Shown here one piece after another: positions 55,194 through 64,000 of a DNA stretch of 64,000 bases (its first letter is position 1; every line of letters begins with the position of its first letter). The translations under genes were made by a program, and so were the position numbers. This DNA comes from Winogradskyella psychrotolerans RS-3 (lineage in GTDB: Bacteria; Bacteroidota; Bacteroidia; Flavobacteriales; Flavobacteriaceae), in contig NZ_ATMR01000081.1 of assembly GCF_000427335.1 (NCBI RefSeq), positions 1-64,000 on the forward strand. Direction: 5' to 3'. The notes below the pieces were generated by a model that was given only the letters and a program-made list of their open reading frames with translations, was not told the origin of the DNA and did no database searches.

Positions 55194-56755
55194 ATGCAGT
55201 TACATATAAAAGATACGTTTAATAAAGAATTACCATCAGATCCTATTACGGATAACAGCAGGCGTCAAGTTTCTGAGGCGACGCATTCTTATGTTAGTCC
55301 TAGAATTCCATCGCAACCAAAATTAATTCATGCTTCAACAGCCATGGCAAATGCCATTGGTTTAGAAGAAGACGCTATCAAATCAAACGATTTTTTAGAT
55401 ATTTTTTCGGGTTCAAAAATTTACCCAAAAACAAAACCGTATGCCATGGCTTATGCAGGTCATCAGTTTGGGAATTGGGCAGGGCAACTAGGAGATGGTA
55501 GAGCTATTAATTTATTCGAAGTTGAAGAAAACCATAAACGTTGGGCAATTCAACTTAAAGGTTCTGGCGAAACACCATACTCAAGGCAAGGCGATGGATT
55601 AGCTGTTTTAAGATCTTCGATTCGCGAATACTTATGTAGCGAAGCCATGCATCATTTAGGTGTGCCAACAACAAGAGCACTGAGTTTAATGGTGTCTGGC
55701 GATGACGTTCTACGCGATATGCTTTACAACGGTAATGCCGATTATGAAAAAGGAGCCATAGTCGCTAGAGTCGCACCTACTTTTATTCGCTTTGGTAATT
55801 TTGAATTATTTGCAGCTCGTAACGATATCAAAAACCTTAAAAACTTACCGATTACACCCTGAAGAATTTTTATCCTGAATTGGGTAAACCTTCAAAAGAA
55901 ACCTATATCAAACTTTTTGAAGCCGTGACACAACGCACTTTGGATATGATTATCCATTGGCAACGCGTTGGTTTTGTACATGGAGTTATGAATACCGATA
56001 ATATGTCCATTCTAGGTTTAACCATAGATTACGGGCCTTATGGTTGGCTCGAAGATTTTGATTTTGGCTGGACACCAAACACTACAGATAAACAGAACAA
56101 ACGGTACCGTTTTGGTAATCAACCCAATATTGGACTTTGGAATTTACTACAATTAGCCAATGCATTGTATCCTTTAATCGAAGAAGCCGAACCTATAGAA
56201 GCTATTTTGAATCAGTATCAAGTTGATTTTGAAAAGCAATCCCTTCAAATGATGCGCTCTAAATTAGGGTTGCAAGTAGAACTTGAAGACGATGCAAAAT
56301 TGATACAAGATTTTGAAGATTGTTTATTGTTGTTTGAAACCGATATGACGATAGCATTTCGATTATTAGCGAACTACAAAAAAGATAATCTGGACAATGG
56401 TATAGAAATCATAGAAAACGCATTCTATAAACCTGAAGAATTAACCGAAGATAATTTAATGCAATGGAAAGTTTGGTTCAAAGCTTACGACCAAAGATTG
56501 CATAAGGAGACAATTATAGATTCAGAGCGTCAAAAAAATATGAATGCTGTGAACCCTAAATATGTGCTTAGAAATTATATGGCGCAATTAGCTATTGATA
56601 AAGCAGATGGGGGTGACTATGGTTTGGTAGATGAATTATTTCAAGTATTAAAAAAACCTTACAACGAGCAGCCAGAGCACGAGAAGTGGTTTGCCAAACG
56701 CCCAGAGTGGGCAAGACATAAAGTCGGTTGCTCAATGCTGAGTTGCAGCTCTTAA
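55194..56755 (+). CDS. selO: SelO protein adenylyltransferase (one frameshift)
   Basis: Reconstructed as 520 residues, the usual length. This is a pseudokinase-fold enzyme that transfers AMP to proteins. The ATP-site motifs GAIVARVAPTFIRFG and HGVMNTDNMSILGLTIDYGPYGW are present. The C-terminus ends GCSMLSCSS, with Cys where vertebrate SelO has selenocysteine. The frame breaks near 55847: a missing G between TTA and CC ends the first piece (at LPITP), and adding it reads LADYTLKNFYPELG. It is the first gene of the redox cluster, 24 bases from the flavodoxin gene. Confidence 0.92.
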
Positions 56756-56778
56756 TTTTAATTTAAAAAAACAGAACA

Positions 56779-57504
56779 ATGGATTTTTCAAAACTAAAAG
56801 TATTATACATCAATTGCACACTAAAGAAATCACCTGCTGTAAGTCATACAGAAACACTCATGGAGGTGTCACAGAATATTCTAAAAAAGGAGAATGTTTC
56901 TTTTGAAACGGTTCGACTTATAGATTTAGATGTAGCCGTTGGTGTGTATCCAGATATGACGGAACATGGTTGGGAAAAAGATGATTGGCCAAGTATTTAT
57001 AAAAAAGTGAGTGAAGCCGATGTTTTAATCGTAGGAACACCAATTTGGTTAGGTGAAAAATCTTCTGAAGCCCAAAAATTAATTGAACGTTTGTACGCCA
57101 TGAGTGGAGAAACCAATGAAAAAGGACAATATGTGTTTTATGGTAAAGTAGGAGGATGTATGGTCACAGGTAATGAAGATGGAGTAAAACACTGTGCCAT
57201 GGGTATATTATATGCTATGCAACATGTTGGGTATTCTATTCCACCGCAAGCCGATTGTGGATGGATTGGTGAGGTAGGACCAGGACCAAGTTATGGAGAT
57301 ACCAAATGGAAGGATAAAACTATTAATCCACCCGTAGGTTTTAATTCTGAATTTACCAATAGAAACACCACATTTATGACTTACAATCTTTTACATTTAG
57401 CAAAACTGTTGAAAGAAAATAAAGGCTATAGTAATTACGGTAATTCTAGAGAAGCTTGGGACAGTGGCACACATTGGTCTTTCGAAAATCCGGAATACAG
57501 ATAG
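56779..57504 (+). CDS. Flavodoxin-type NAD(P)H-dependent oxidoreductase
   Basis: 241 residues of the flavodoxin-like NADPH-FMN reductase family: the first strand KVLYINCTLKKSP, the GTPIWLGEKSS loop near the FMN and a C-terminal GTHWSFENPEYR. It is cytoplasmic. It lies between SelO and DUF427 genes on the same strand, suggesting a redox or thiol-stress role. Confidence 0.88.
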   Translation: MDFSKLKVLYINCTLKKSPAVSHTETLMEVSQNILKKENVSFETVRLIDLDVAVGVYPDMTEHGWEKDDWPSIYKKVSEADVLIVGTPIWLGEKSSEAQKLIERLYAMSGETNEKGQYVFYGKVGGCMVTGNEDGVKHCAMGILYAMQHVGYSIPPQADCGWIGEVGPGPSYGDTKWKDKTINPPVGFNSEFTNRNTTFMTYNLLHLAKLLKENKGYSNYGNSREAWDSGTHWSFENPEYR

Positions 57505-57566
57505 AAATTAAACATCCACAAATAGAGTAAGATTAAAGTTTCTGTTTGATATAAAAAACAATAAAG

Positions 57567-57848
57567 ATGAAAGCAATTTGGAATAATAAAGTCATAGCAG
57601 AAAGTAATGACACCATAGTAATAGAAAGAAATCATTATTTTCCTCATGAGAGTATAAATAAAGAATTTTTTAAAGCAAGTGAATTACACTCTGTATGCCC
57701 TTGGAAAGGCACAGCCTCTTACTATACTATAGAAGTTGATGGCAAAGAAAATAAAGATGCTGCTTGGTTTTACCCAGAAGTATCAGAATTAGCAAAAGGG
57801 ATTAAAAACTATGTGGCTTTTTGGAGAGGTGTAACAATTGAAGACTAA
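57567..57848 (+). CDS. DUF427 family protein
   Basis: 93 residues, complete. It shows the DUF427 signature: WNNKVIAESNDTIVIERNHYF, CPWKGTASYYTIEVDG and AAWFYPEVSELAKGIKNYVAF. It is a small single-domain cytoplasmic protein of unclear function, often found next to oxidative-stress genes. It lies 9 bases upstream of the alpha/beta-hydrolase fusion, with which it is probably co-expressed. Confidence 0.9.
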   Translation: MKAIWNNKVIAESNDTIVIERNHYFPHESINKEFFKASELHSVCPWKGTASYYTIEVDGKENKDAAWFYPEVSELAKGIKNYVAFWRGVTIED

Positions 57849-57857
57849 AATTAGGTT

Positions 57858-59075
57858 ATGAAAAGCACAAAACTCAAAATAAAAAACAGAAAAGGTATAA
57901 CTCTAAATGCTAATTTAGAATTACCAGCCAATCAGAAACCAAATTACTACGCCATTTTTGCGCATTGTTTTACCTGTAGCAGTAGCTTAAGTGCTGTAAG
58001 AAACGTGAGTAGAGCATTAACCCAAAACGGATTTGCGGTGTTGCGTTTCGATTTTACAGGTTTAGGTCGAAGCGAAGGAGAATTTGCTGATAGTCATTTT
58101 TCCGCAAATGTTGATGATTTGTTAGATGTACATCAATACATGGAAGAACATTACCAAGCGCCAAGTTTGCTTGTTGGTCATTCTTTAGGTGGAGCAGCAG
58201 TATTAGTTGCCGCTTCAAAACTAGAAACTATAAAGGCGGTTGCTACTGTAGGTGCACCATCAACAGTAAATCATGTGAAACATTTGTTTTCACATCAGGT
58301 TGAAGAATCTGCAGAAAAAGGAGATGTAGAGGTAAATATTGGTGGTCGTCCTTTTATTATCAATAAAGATTTTGTTGAAGAATTTGATAAAACCGATTTA
58401 CCTTCGATAGTTGAAAATTTACGTAAACCATTATTGATTATGCATTCGCCTTTCGATAAAATCGTAGGTATAGAAAATGCTGAGAAATTATACAAAAAGG
58501 CACACCATCCAAAGAGTTTTGTAACTTTAGATAATGCGGATCATTTATTAACTAAAGAAGAAGATAGCCAATATGTTGGTGAAATTATAGGTACTTGGGC
58601 AAAGCGTTATTTTCCTAAGGCTAAAAATAAAATGTTAAGTACTGAAGGTGAACAACTAGTTGGTCATTTAAATATTGTCGAAAACAACTTTACCACGGAA
58701 ATCCAAACTAAAAATCACGCGTTCATTGCCGATGAACCTGCAAGTGTTGGAGGGAGTGATTTTGGCCCTTCGCCGTACGAATATCTTAATGCAGCATTGG
58801 CAGCATGTACGGTAATGACTTTGAAAATGTATGCAGAGCGAAAAAAATGGGACCTGAGAGAAGTATTTGTTTATATTTCGCATTCTAGGAAGCATAGCGA
58901 TGATATGAAAGATAAAACAGACAAGCCAAAATACTTAGACCATATTAGTAAAAAATTAAAATTTGTCGGTGATTTAACGACAGAACAAAAAGACCGTTTA
59001 AAAAGTATTTCGTCGCGTTGCCCTGTGCATAAAACCATAGCGAGCGAAGTTGTTTTTGAAACTGAAATAATATAG
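57858..59075 (+). CDS. Alpha/beta-hydrolase-OsmC fusion protein
   Basis: 405 residues. The first 250 form an alpha/beta hydrolase with the nucleophile elbow GHSLGGAAV, the oxyanion HCFTCSS region and the catalytic His in DNADHLL. The last 140 are an OsmC-type peroxidase domain with the two Cys motifs [15 protein letters not shown] and CPVHKTIAS. OsmC domains reduce organic hydroperoxides. This fused form is common in bacteria. It overlaps no gene and starts 9 bases after DUF427. The next gene, egtB, starts 7 bases after its stop. Confidence 0.93.
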   Translation: MKSTKLKIKNRKGITLNANLELPANQKPNYYAIFAHCFTCSSSLSAVRNVSRALTQNGFAVLRFDFTGLGRSEGEFADSHFSANVDDLLDVHQYMEEHYQAPSLLVGHSLGGAAVLVAASKLETIKAVATVGAPSTVNHVKHLFSHQVEESAEKGDVEVNIGGRPFIINKDFVEEFDKTDLPSIVENLRKPLLIMHSPFDKIVGIENAEKLYKKAHHPKSFVTLDNADHLLTKEEDSQYVGEIIGTWAKRYFPKAKNKMLSTEGEQLVGHLNIVENNFTTEIQTKNHAFIADEPASVGGSDFGPSPYEYLNAALAACTVMTLKMYAERKKWDLREVFVYISHSRKHSDDMKDKTDKPKYLDHISKKLKFVGDLTTEQKDRLKSISSRCPVHKTIASEVVFETEII

Positions 59076-59082
59076 ATTATAC

Positions 59083-60249
59083 GTGGAAACCATAACAAGA
59101 CATAGTATTTCAAAAGAACGATTTTTAGAAGTTAGACATCAAACGGAACTGATTTGTAAATCGCTTCAGGCCGAAGATGTTTCAATCCAACCCGCAGAAT
59201 TTGTATCGCCTCCAAAATGGCATTTGGCACATACCACATGGTTTTTTGAGCAGTTTGTATTGACTGAATATCAGTCAGATTACAAGGTGTTTAACGACGA
59301 TTTTGCGTATTACTTTAATAGTTATTACAACAATGTTGGTAAACGTGTTATGAGAGCTGAACGTGGTTTAATGACACGACCAACGTTGCAAGAGGTTTTA
59401 GAGTATAGAGCTTATGTGAATGCGCAACTTTCAGAATTTATTTCTAAAGGTACTTCTGAAGATATTTCAAATATTATCGAAATTGGTTTACAGCACGAGC
59501 AGCAGCATCAAGAACTATTAATTTACGATATCAAATATATTTTCGGGAACCAGCCTTCATTTCCTGTTTTAGATTATAAAATTCAATTACAAGCAGAAAA
59601 CGAACCTCAAAAATTTCTTCAAATTAAAGAAGGTATTTATGAAATTGGTCATAATAATGAAGGGTTTTGTTTTGATAATGAATTAGGACGACACAAAGTG
59701 TATCTTCATGATTTTGAGATTTCAAATCAACTCGTAACCAATTTAGAATACATAGCATTTATAGATGCTGGTGGTTACGAAGATTTTAATTATTGGCATG
59801 CTGAAGGTTGGGATTTTGTACAGAATAATGATTTAAAAGCTCCATTATATTGGCATAAGGTCGATGGAAAATGGATGCATTACACTCTTAATGGTTTTCT
59901 TAAGGTTGATGGTGATTTACCTGTAACTCATGTCACTTTTTATGAAGCTTTTGCCTTTGCACAATGGAAAGGTATGCGTTTACCAACCGAGTTTGAATGG
60001 GAAGTGGCGTCACCCAAATTTAATTACGGTCAGTTATGGGAGTGGACCAATAGTGCGTATTTACCTTATCCTAATTACACCAAAGTAGACGGTGCGCTTG
60101 GTGAGTATAATGGTAAATTTATGGTGAATCAAATGGTATTGCGAGGCGGCTCAGTGGCGACTTCAAAAAATCATTGTAGTCCAACTTATAGAAATTTTTT
60201 TCAGCCAGACATGCGTTGGCTTTTTTCAGGAATTAGATTAGCAAAATAA
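59083..60249 (+). CDS. egtB: EgtB-type sulfoxide synthase
   Basis: 388 residues from a GTG start. The N-terminal DinB-like half has the iron-site motifs HLAHTTWFF and HEQQHQE (HX3HXE). The C-terminal half is a FGE-sulfatase fold ending RGGSVATSKNHCSPTYRNFF, RWLFSGIRLA. EgtB joins a cysteine or gamma-glutamylcysteine sulfur to N-trimethylhistidine. It shares its last bases with the start of egtD (stop at 60249, start at 60250). Because the methyltransferase is separate, the ergothioneine route is more likely than ovothiol. Confidence 0.92.
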   Translation: METITRHSISKERFLEVRHQTELICKSLQAEDVSIQPAEFVSPPKWHLAHTTWFFEQFVLTEYQSDYKVFNDDFAYYFNSYYNNVGKRVMRAERGLMTRPTLQEVLEYRAYVNAQLSEFISKGTSEDISNIIEIGLQHEQQHQELLIYDIKYIFGNQPSFPVLDYKIQLQAENEPQKFLQIKEGIYEIGHNNEGFCFDNELGRHKVYLHDFEISNQLVTNLEYIAFIDAGGYEDFNYWHAEGWDFVQNNDLKAPLYWHKVDGKWMHYTLNGFLKVDGDLPVTHVTFYEAFAFAQWKGMRLPTEFEWEVASPKFNYGQLWEWTNSAYLPYPNYTKVDGALGEYNGKFMVNQMVLRGGSVATSKNHCSPTYRNFFQPDMRWLFSGIRLAK

Positions 60250-61188
60250 ATGACAGATAACTTTTCAAAAGATGTGCTTAAAGGCTTAACTGCTAAAAGC
60301 AAACACTTGCCATCTAAGTATTTTTATGACGATAATGGCAGTCGAATATTTCAGGAAATAATGAATATGCCAGAATATTACCCAACCAATGCAGAGTTTG
60401 AGATTTTGTCTATGCAGTCCAAACAAATCATTGAAGCCTTGAAGTTTTCAGGACCTTTTAATATTGTAGAATTGGGCGCTGGTGATGGTTTTAAAACGTT
60501 TAAGCTTTTAGAGTATTTAGTGAATAACAAAGTGGACTTTCATTATATTCCAATAGACATTTCTCAAGAAGCCATAGATATTCTCACACAACGGTTAAAA
60601 GAAAAATTACCGGCTTTAAAAATACATCCAAAAGTTGGCGATTATTTTGAAATCTTAAAAGATAACAGACAGAGTGATTTTCCTAGTTTATTGTTGTTTT
60701 TAGGTGGTAATATCGGAAATTATTTAGAAGATAAAGTCAAAGAATTATTAGAGCTTTTTAATAAAAACATGAAACGTGGTGACAAGCTTTTAATTGGATT
60801 CGACTTAAAGAAAAACCCAATTACTATTCAGAATGCGTATTATGATAAGCATGGCATTACAAAGCGTTTTAACCTTAATTTATTGGTTAGAATTAATAGG
60901 GAGTTAGATGCCGATTTTAAGATTGATGATTTCGATTTTTATTGCCATTACAATCCAATGACTGGAGATGTAAAAAGCTACATTGTTAGTCTTAGGAAGC
61001 AAACCGTCCACCTAAAAGCTATAAATGAGTTTATTCATTTTGATTACGATGAATTGATTTGGACAGAACTCTCAAAGAAATACGCCTTAGAAGAAATCAA
61101 TGATTTGGCGGAAAATGCGGACTTCAAAGTAGAAAACAACTTTTTAGATTGTAAACATTACTTCACGGATAGTTTGTGGACAAAATGA
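60250..61188 (+). CDS. egtD: EgtD-type histidine N-alpha-methyltransferase
   Basis: 312 residues, Rossmann-fold SAM methyltransferase. SAM motif: VELGAGDGFKTFKLLE, then the DxS-like IPIDIS region and LFLGGNIGNY, with a C-terminal beta-hairpin region. It should trimethylate histidine to hercynine for EgtB, next upstream. One point is odd: near VSLRKQ the segment reads KSYIVSL, where the actinobacterial enzyme has an IEM-type motif that carries the imidazole-binding Glu (numbering from memory). The substrate may therefore differ. Confidence 0.9.
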   Translation: MTDNFSKDVLKGLTAKSKHLPSKYFYDDNGSRIFQEIMNMPEYYPTNAEFEILSMQSKQIIEALKFSGPFNIVELGAGDGFKTFKLLEYLVNNKVDFHYIPIDISQEAIDILTQRLKEKLPALKIHPKVGDYFEILKDNRQSDFPSLLLFLGGNIGNYLEDKVKELLELFNKNMKRGDKLLIGFDLKKNPITIQNAYYDKHGITKRFNLNLLVRINRELDADFKIDDFDFYCHYNPMTGDVKSYIVSLRKQTVHLKAINEFIHFDYDELIWTELSKKYALEEINDLAENADFKVENNFLDCKHYFTDSLWTK

Positions 61189-61298
61189 TACCGATTAAAA
61201 CCTAATGTGTTTGGGGTAAGTTATAAAAATATAAAGGCGTTTCTTATCGCTAAATTGAAAGATCATTTCAATGCTGCATAATTTTATAACGAACAAAC

Positions 61299-62612
61299 GT
61301 GAAAAAGTATTTATACAACGTAATAAAGTCATTAGATAAGCTAGAAAGTAATATTGCTTTTTACCCTTCAATCATTAGTCTTTTTGGGATACTTTTTGCG
61401 TTCTTCATGATTTATTTAGAGAGCATAGGCATTTCTAAATACCTGGTTGAGCATGCACCAATTTTAGTCGTTAATAATGCCGAAACAGCAAGAAGCTTAC
61501 TAACCACATTTGTTGCCGGATTAATTTCTATAATGGTGTTTAGTTTTTCATTGGTGATGATTTTACTAAATCAAGCCTCTAGTAACTTTTCACCAAGATT
61601 ACTTCCAGGATTGATATCCAATAGAAGACATCAAATTATTTTAGGGATTTATAATTCTACCTTGCTTTATTGCATTTTTACATTGGTTTCTATAACACCT
61701 CAAGGAGATAAGTACCAAATGCCAGGTTTTTCGGTATTATTAGGTATTGTTTTTATGACCTTAAGTTTAGGATCTTTCATTTATTTTATTCACTCAATTT
61801 CTCAGGAAATTCAAGTAAATACAATAATGGACAAAATCTTCAAAAAATCTAAAGTACGATTAGAGAAGCTGATTGAAGCCGAAAAACATATCGATATAGA
61901 TTTTGAAGATACTTCAAATTGGAAAAGCGTAATGGCTAATTCTACAGGCTATATGCAAGATGTGAGTTTAAAGTCTTTAGCCGATTTGGCAGAAGAACAG
62001 CATTTGAAAATTGAGATTGTACCAATAAAAGGGGCTTATATTTTAAAAGGGATTCCGATTTTAAAATATAAAGGTGACAGCGATGAAGACCTAGAAAAAA
62101 AGCTAGCTGAAGCCATAACGTTTTCTAATAGCGAACTTATAGAGGATAACTACGTACTAGCGTTTAAACAGATAACCGAAATTGCGCTAAAAGCAATGTC
62201 GCCAGGGATTAATGATCCGGGAACCTGTATTAATTGTATCGATTATCTTACTGAATTATTCGCCTTACGGATGACTAAGAAGGATAAGAGTTATTATTTC
62301 AGTGAAGATGAAACTGCGCTTATATTTATTAATACGGTAAGTTTTGAGCAGTTACTTTATAATGTAATGGCATCGCTTAGAACCTACTGTAAGCATGATA
62401 TTGTTATTGTACAGAAATTGTTTTTAATGCTGCAATATTTACTTCAAAATAGTAATGTATTAAACGAAAACTACAGCAAAGTTGTGGTTAAGGAAATAAA
62501 AAATCTTGAAAAGGACGCTTCAGATAATCATAAAAACGAAGCAGATATTATTGTTATACAATCTTGTGTTAAAAGGTTACAACAGGTTAATAGCTCAGAA
62601 TATGAGATTTAA
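61299..62612 (+). CDS. DUF2254 membrane protein
   Basis: 437 residues from a GTG start. Four N-terminal membrane helices lie within about 1-165 (for example LFGILFAFFMIYLES and TTFVAGLISIMVFSFSLVMI). A long soluble C-terminal domain with the DUF2254 pattern (QASSNFSPRLLPG, AMSPGINDPGTCINCID) follows. It is an inner-membrane protein of unknown function. Its gene faces the reverse-strand lipoprotein, 3 bases away. Confidence 0.88.
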   Translation: MKKYLYNVIKSLDKLESNIAFYPSIISLFGILFAFFMIYLESIGISKYLVEHAPILVVNNAETARSLLTTFVAGLISIMVFSFSLVMILLNQASSNFSPRLLPGLISNRRHQIILGIYNSTLLYCIFTLVSITPQGDKYQMPGFSVLLGIVFMTLSLGSFIYFIHSISQEIQVNTIMDKIFKKSKVRLEKLIEAEKHIDIDFEDTSNWKSVMANSTGYMQDVSLKSLADLAEEQHLKIEIVPIKGAYILKGIPILKYKGDSDEDLEKKLAEAITFSNSELIEDNYVLAFKQITEIALKAMSPGINDPGTCINCIDYLTELFALRMTKKDKSYYFSEDETALIFINTVSFEQLLYNVMASLRTYCKHDIVIVQKLFLMLQYLLQNSNVLNENYSKVVVKEIKNLEKDASDNHKNEADIIVIQSCVKRLQQVNSSEYEI

Positions 62613-62615
62613 AAG

Positions 62616-63425
62616 TTAATTCAAATTAAAAGAATAGATATAGCCTCCTTCAGAATTTTTTCTTTCATCTGTAATAATAATGGTTGAGTCGGTTTTAAAA
62701 CAAATACCTTCTTTTTGAGAATCATGATCAAATTTATGTTCAGTTATTGCTCCAGAGAAAATATCATCAGTCTCAAAATTTGTGATTTCCCATAATTTAT
62801 CATGATTTAAGAGTATCACTGTTTTACCATTGTCGCTAATATCGGCTGAGGTTATTTTGTTGTTTTTACCACTAAGGTTATATTCAGTGTGTAATTCTGC
62901 AACATGCTTTCCGATGCTATTATTAACTTTTAAAACAATGAAATTTTTGTTCTCTTTACTAAAAATGTAAAAAGAGTTATTGTATATAAAAAAGGACTCA
63001 AAATCTTCAGGGTTTTTGTTTTTTGGGAGTGAGAACTCAATGATTTCAGCAGTAACTGAATTTAAATTTAAATCGTCGTAATTTACTTTATAGATTTTAA
63101 ATGTTTCTCGCTTTTTTTTATTGTTTCCAAAATCGCCTATGTAGATGTTGCCTTGGCTATCACAAGTTAAATCTTCCCAATCTTTGTTTTTGGCATTAGT
63201 AATACGGATGTTTCTAACAATGTTTCCGTTTTTATCTAGTCCTATGAGATTATTGCTGTTTCCAGCATCTTGAATGACCCAAAGGATATCAGAATCTTTG
63301 CCTATTTCTGCAGCAGACACTTCCGTTAATTCGTTAACAATACGCGACTCAATTTTTAATTGTCCTATAGATTGACAAGAACTCACAATAAATATTAGAA
63401 ATATTAGTCTTTTGATGTATATCAT
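62616..63425 (-). CDS. Beta-propeller-like lipoprotein
   Basis: 269 residues with a lipobox IVSSC (Cys17). The mature part is repetitive and beta-rich, with NHL/SdiA-regulated-like stretches (ILWVIQDAGNSNNLIGLDKNG, NIYIGDFGNNKKKR). It is periplasmic or outer-membrane. A function cannot be told from sequence. The palindrome ACTTTGA-C-TCAAAGT at 63435-63449 lies 9 bases upstream of its start and could be an operator. Confidence 0.8.
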   Translation of the reverse strand: MIYIKRLIFLIFIVSSCQSIGQLKIESRIVNELTEVSAAEIGKDSDILWVIQDAGNSNNLIGLDKNGNIVRNIRITNAKNKDWEDLTCDSQGNIYIGDFGNNKKKRETFKIYKVNYDDLNLNSVTAEIIEFSLPKNKNPEDFESFFIYNNSFYIFSKENKNFIVLKVNNSIGKHVAELHTEYNLSGKNNKITSADISDNGKTVILLNHDKLWEITNFETDDIFSGAITEHKFDHDSQKEGICFKTDSTIIITDERKNSEGGYIYSFNLN

Positions 63426-63509
63426 TGTAATTTTATACTTTGACTCAAAGTAGTATTAGTCATTAAAAAACACAAATAAAAACTCACAAAATCTTCTTAA
63501 TAAAACGGT

Positions 63510-64000
63510 TTGAATACGCAAAAAGATATTATAATTATTGGTGGTGGAGCTGCAGGTTTTTTTGCAGCAATTAATATTGCAGAACAGCATCCGGAATTGT
63601 CTGTGGCCATCCTAGAACGTGGAAAAGAAGGTTTGCAGAAAGTGAAAATTTCTGGTGGTGGACGTTGCAATGTAACACATGCCGAATTTATACCGTCAGA
63701 ATTGGTACTAAATTACCCACGAGGAGAAAAAGAACTTCTAGGGCCTTTTCATAGTTTTATGACTGGCGATACGATTGCTTGGTTTGAAGAGCGTGGTGTA
63801 GAATTAAAGATTGAGGATGACGGTCGGATGTTTCCGGTTTCAAATTCATCACAAACGATTATAGATTGTTTTTTAAATGAGGCTGAAAAGCATAATGTAG
63901 ATGTGCTTTATAATCATTCCGTAAAAACAGTACAAGCATTAGAAAATGGTTTTACAATTGAAACCTCTCAAGGGGGTTTTCAATGTAAAAAATTATTAAT
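63510..64000 (+). CDS. FAD-dependent flavoprotein, HI0933/BaiN-like (truncated by window end)
   Basis: Open to the right edge from a TTG at 63510; no ATG start is seen nearby. The N-terminus has the dinucleotide-binding motif IIGGGAAGFFAAI, then the HI0933-family signature KISGGGRCNVTH and GDTIAWFEERGVELKIEDDGRMFP. Members are NAD(P)/FAD-dependent oxidoreductases of poorly known substrate. About 164 residues are visible, with no frameshift. Confidence 0.9.
   Translation, partial: MNTQKDIIIIGGGAAGFFAAINIAEQHPELSVAILERGKEGLQKVKISGGGRCNVTHAEFIPSELVLNYPRGEKELLGPFHSFMTGDTIAWFEERGVELKIEDDGRMFPVSNSSQTIIDCFLNEAEKHNVDVLYNHSVKTVQALENGFTIETSQGGFQCKKLL

Noticed and set aside
1..64000. CRISPR array or insertion sequence
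   Set aside because: I saw no evenly spaced repeats, no transposase and no terminal inverted repeats with target duplications. The repeats found are short REP-like palindromes.

Overview
The window is a stretch of an AT-rich Bacteroidota chromosome, almost certainly a marine-type member of the Flavobacteriaceae. The evidence is a SusC/SusD/SusE system, an amylase with a C-terminal type IX secretion (T9SS) sorting domain, a Bacteroidota-type promoter (TTTG, 18-nt spacer, TATATTTG) in front of a tRNA-Leu gene without encoded CCA, and many short lipoprotein signal peptides. I cannot name the genus.

Layout. (1) 1-1.7 kb: a reverse-strand M20 dipeptidase and tRNA-Leu(UAG). (2) 2.0-17.9 kb: a stress or envelope island with cardiolipin synthase, an RNA polymerase sigma factor, two paralogous three-BON-domain proteins, an ArsC-like protein without its cysteine, several small hypothetical proteins, an L,D-transpeptidase lipoprotein, a receiver-CRP/FNR hybrid regulator, a P-type cation ATPase, an AraC-type regulator and a Lmo0937-type membrane peptide. 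Seven intergenic copies of the FNR-like palindrome TGAT-N4-ATCA lie between 2.1 and 16.8 kb, which suggests one regulon, possibly run by the hybrid regulator at 11.6 kb. (3) 18.1-25.3 kb, reverse strand: a compact three-gene operon. It encodes an HD phosphohydrolase fused to a Pycsar-type membrane (PycTM/DUF5706) domain, a GAF-domain protein, and a very large lipoprotein that joins a metallophosphoesterase, a segment with kinase-like motifs and an outer-membrane beta-barrel. This is my best candidate for an undescribed system. (4) 25.6-29.5 kb: a second M20 hydrolase, an MFS exporter and a small orphan protein, with two gene-poor gaps that share a 20-bp repeat. (5) 29.6-54.9 kb: a complete alpha-glucan (starch/glycogen/maltodextrin) utilisation locus. 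Reverse strand: susC, susD (carrying an inserted starch-binding-like module), susE and a T9SS-secreted GH13 amylase. Forward strand: a LacI regulator, an SLC45-type sugar transporter, beta-phosphoglucomutase, a GH65 maltose phosphorylase, a SusA-like GH13, a GH31, two more GH13 lipoproteins and a GH97. (6) 55.2-61.2 kb: a redox cluster with SelO, a flavodoxin-type reductase, DUF427, an alpha/beta-hydrolase-OsmC fusion, EgtB and EgtD. (7) 61.3-64 kb: a DUF2254 membrane protein, a lipoprotein and the start of a flavoprotein.

How the glucan locus works, inferred from family knowledge: surface and T9SS enzymes cut polysaccharide, SusCDE import malto-oligosaccharides, periplasmic GH13/GH31/GH97 enzymes trim them, the MFS carrier moves maltose inward, and GH65 plus PgmB yield glucose and glucose-6-phosphate. 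A perfect 18-bp LacI-type palindrome lies between susC and lacI.

Data quality. At least twelve single-base frameshifts, nearly all in homopolymer runs, interrupt nine otherwise intact genes. In every case adding or removing one base restores a full-length family member. I treat these as probable consensus errors and give the gene limits across the shift.
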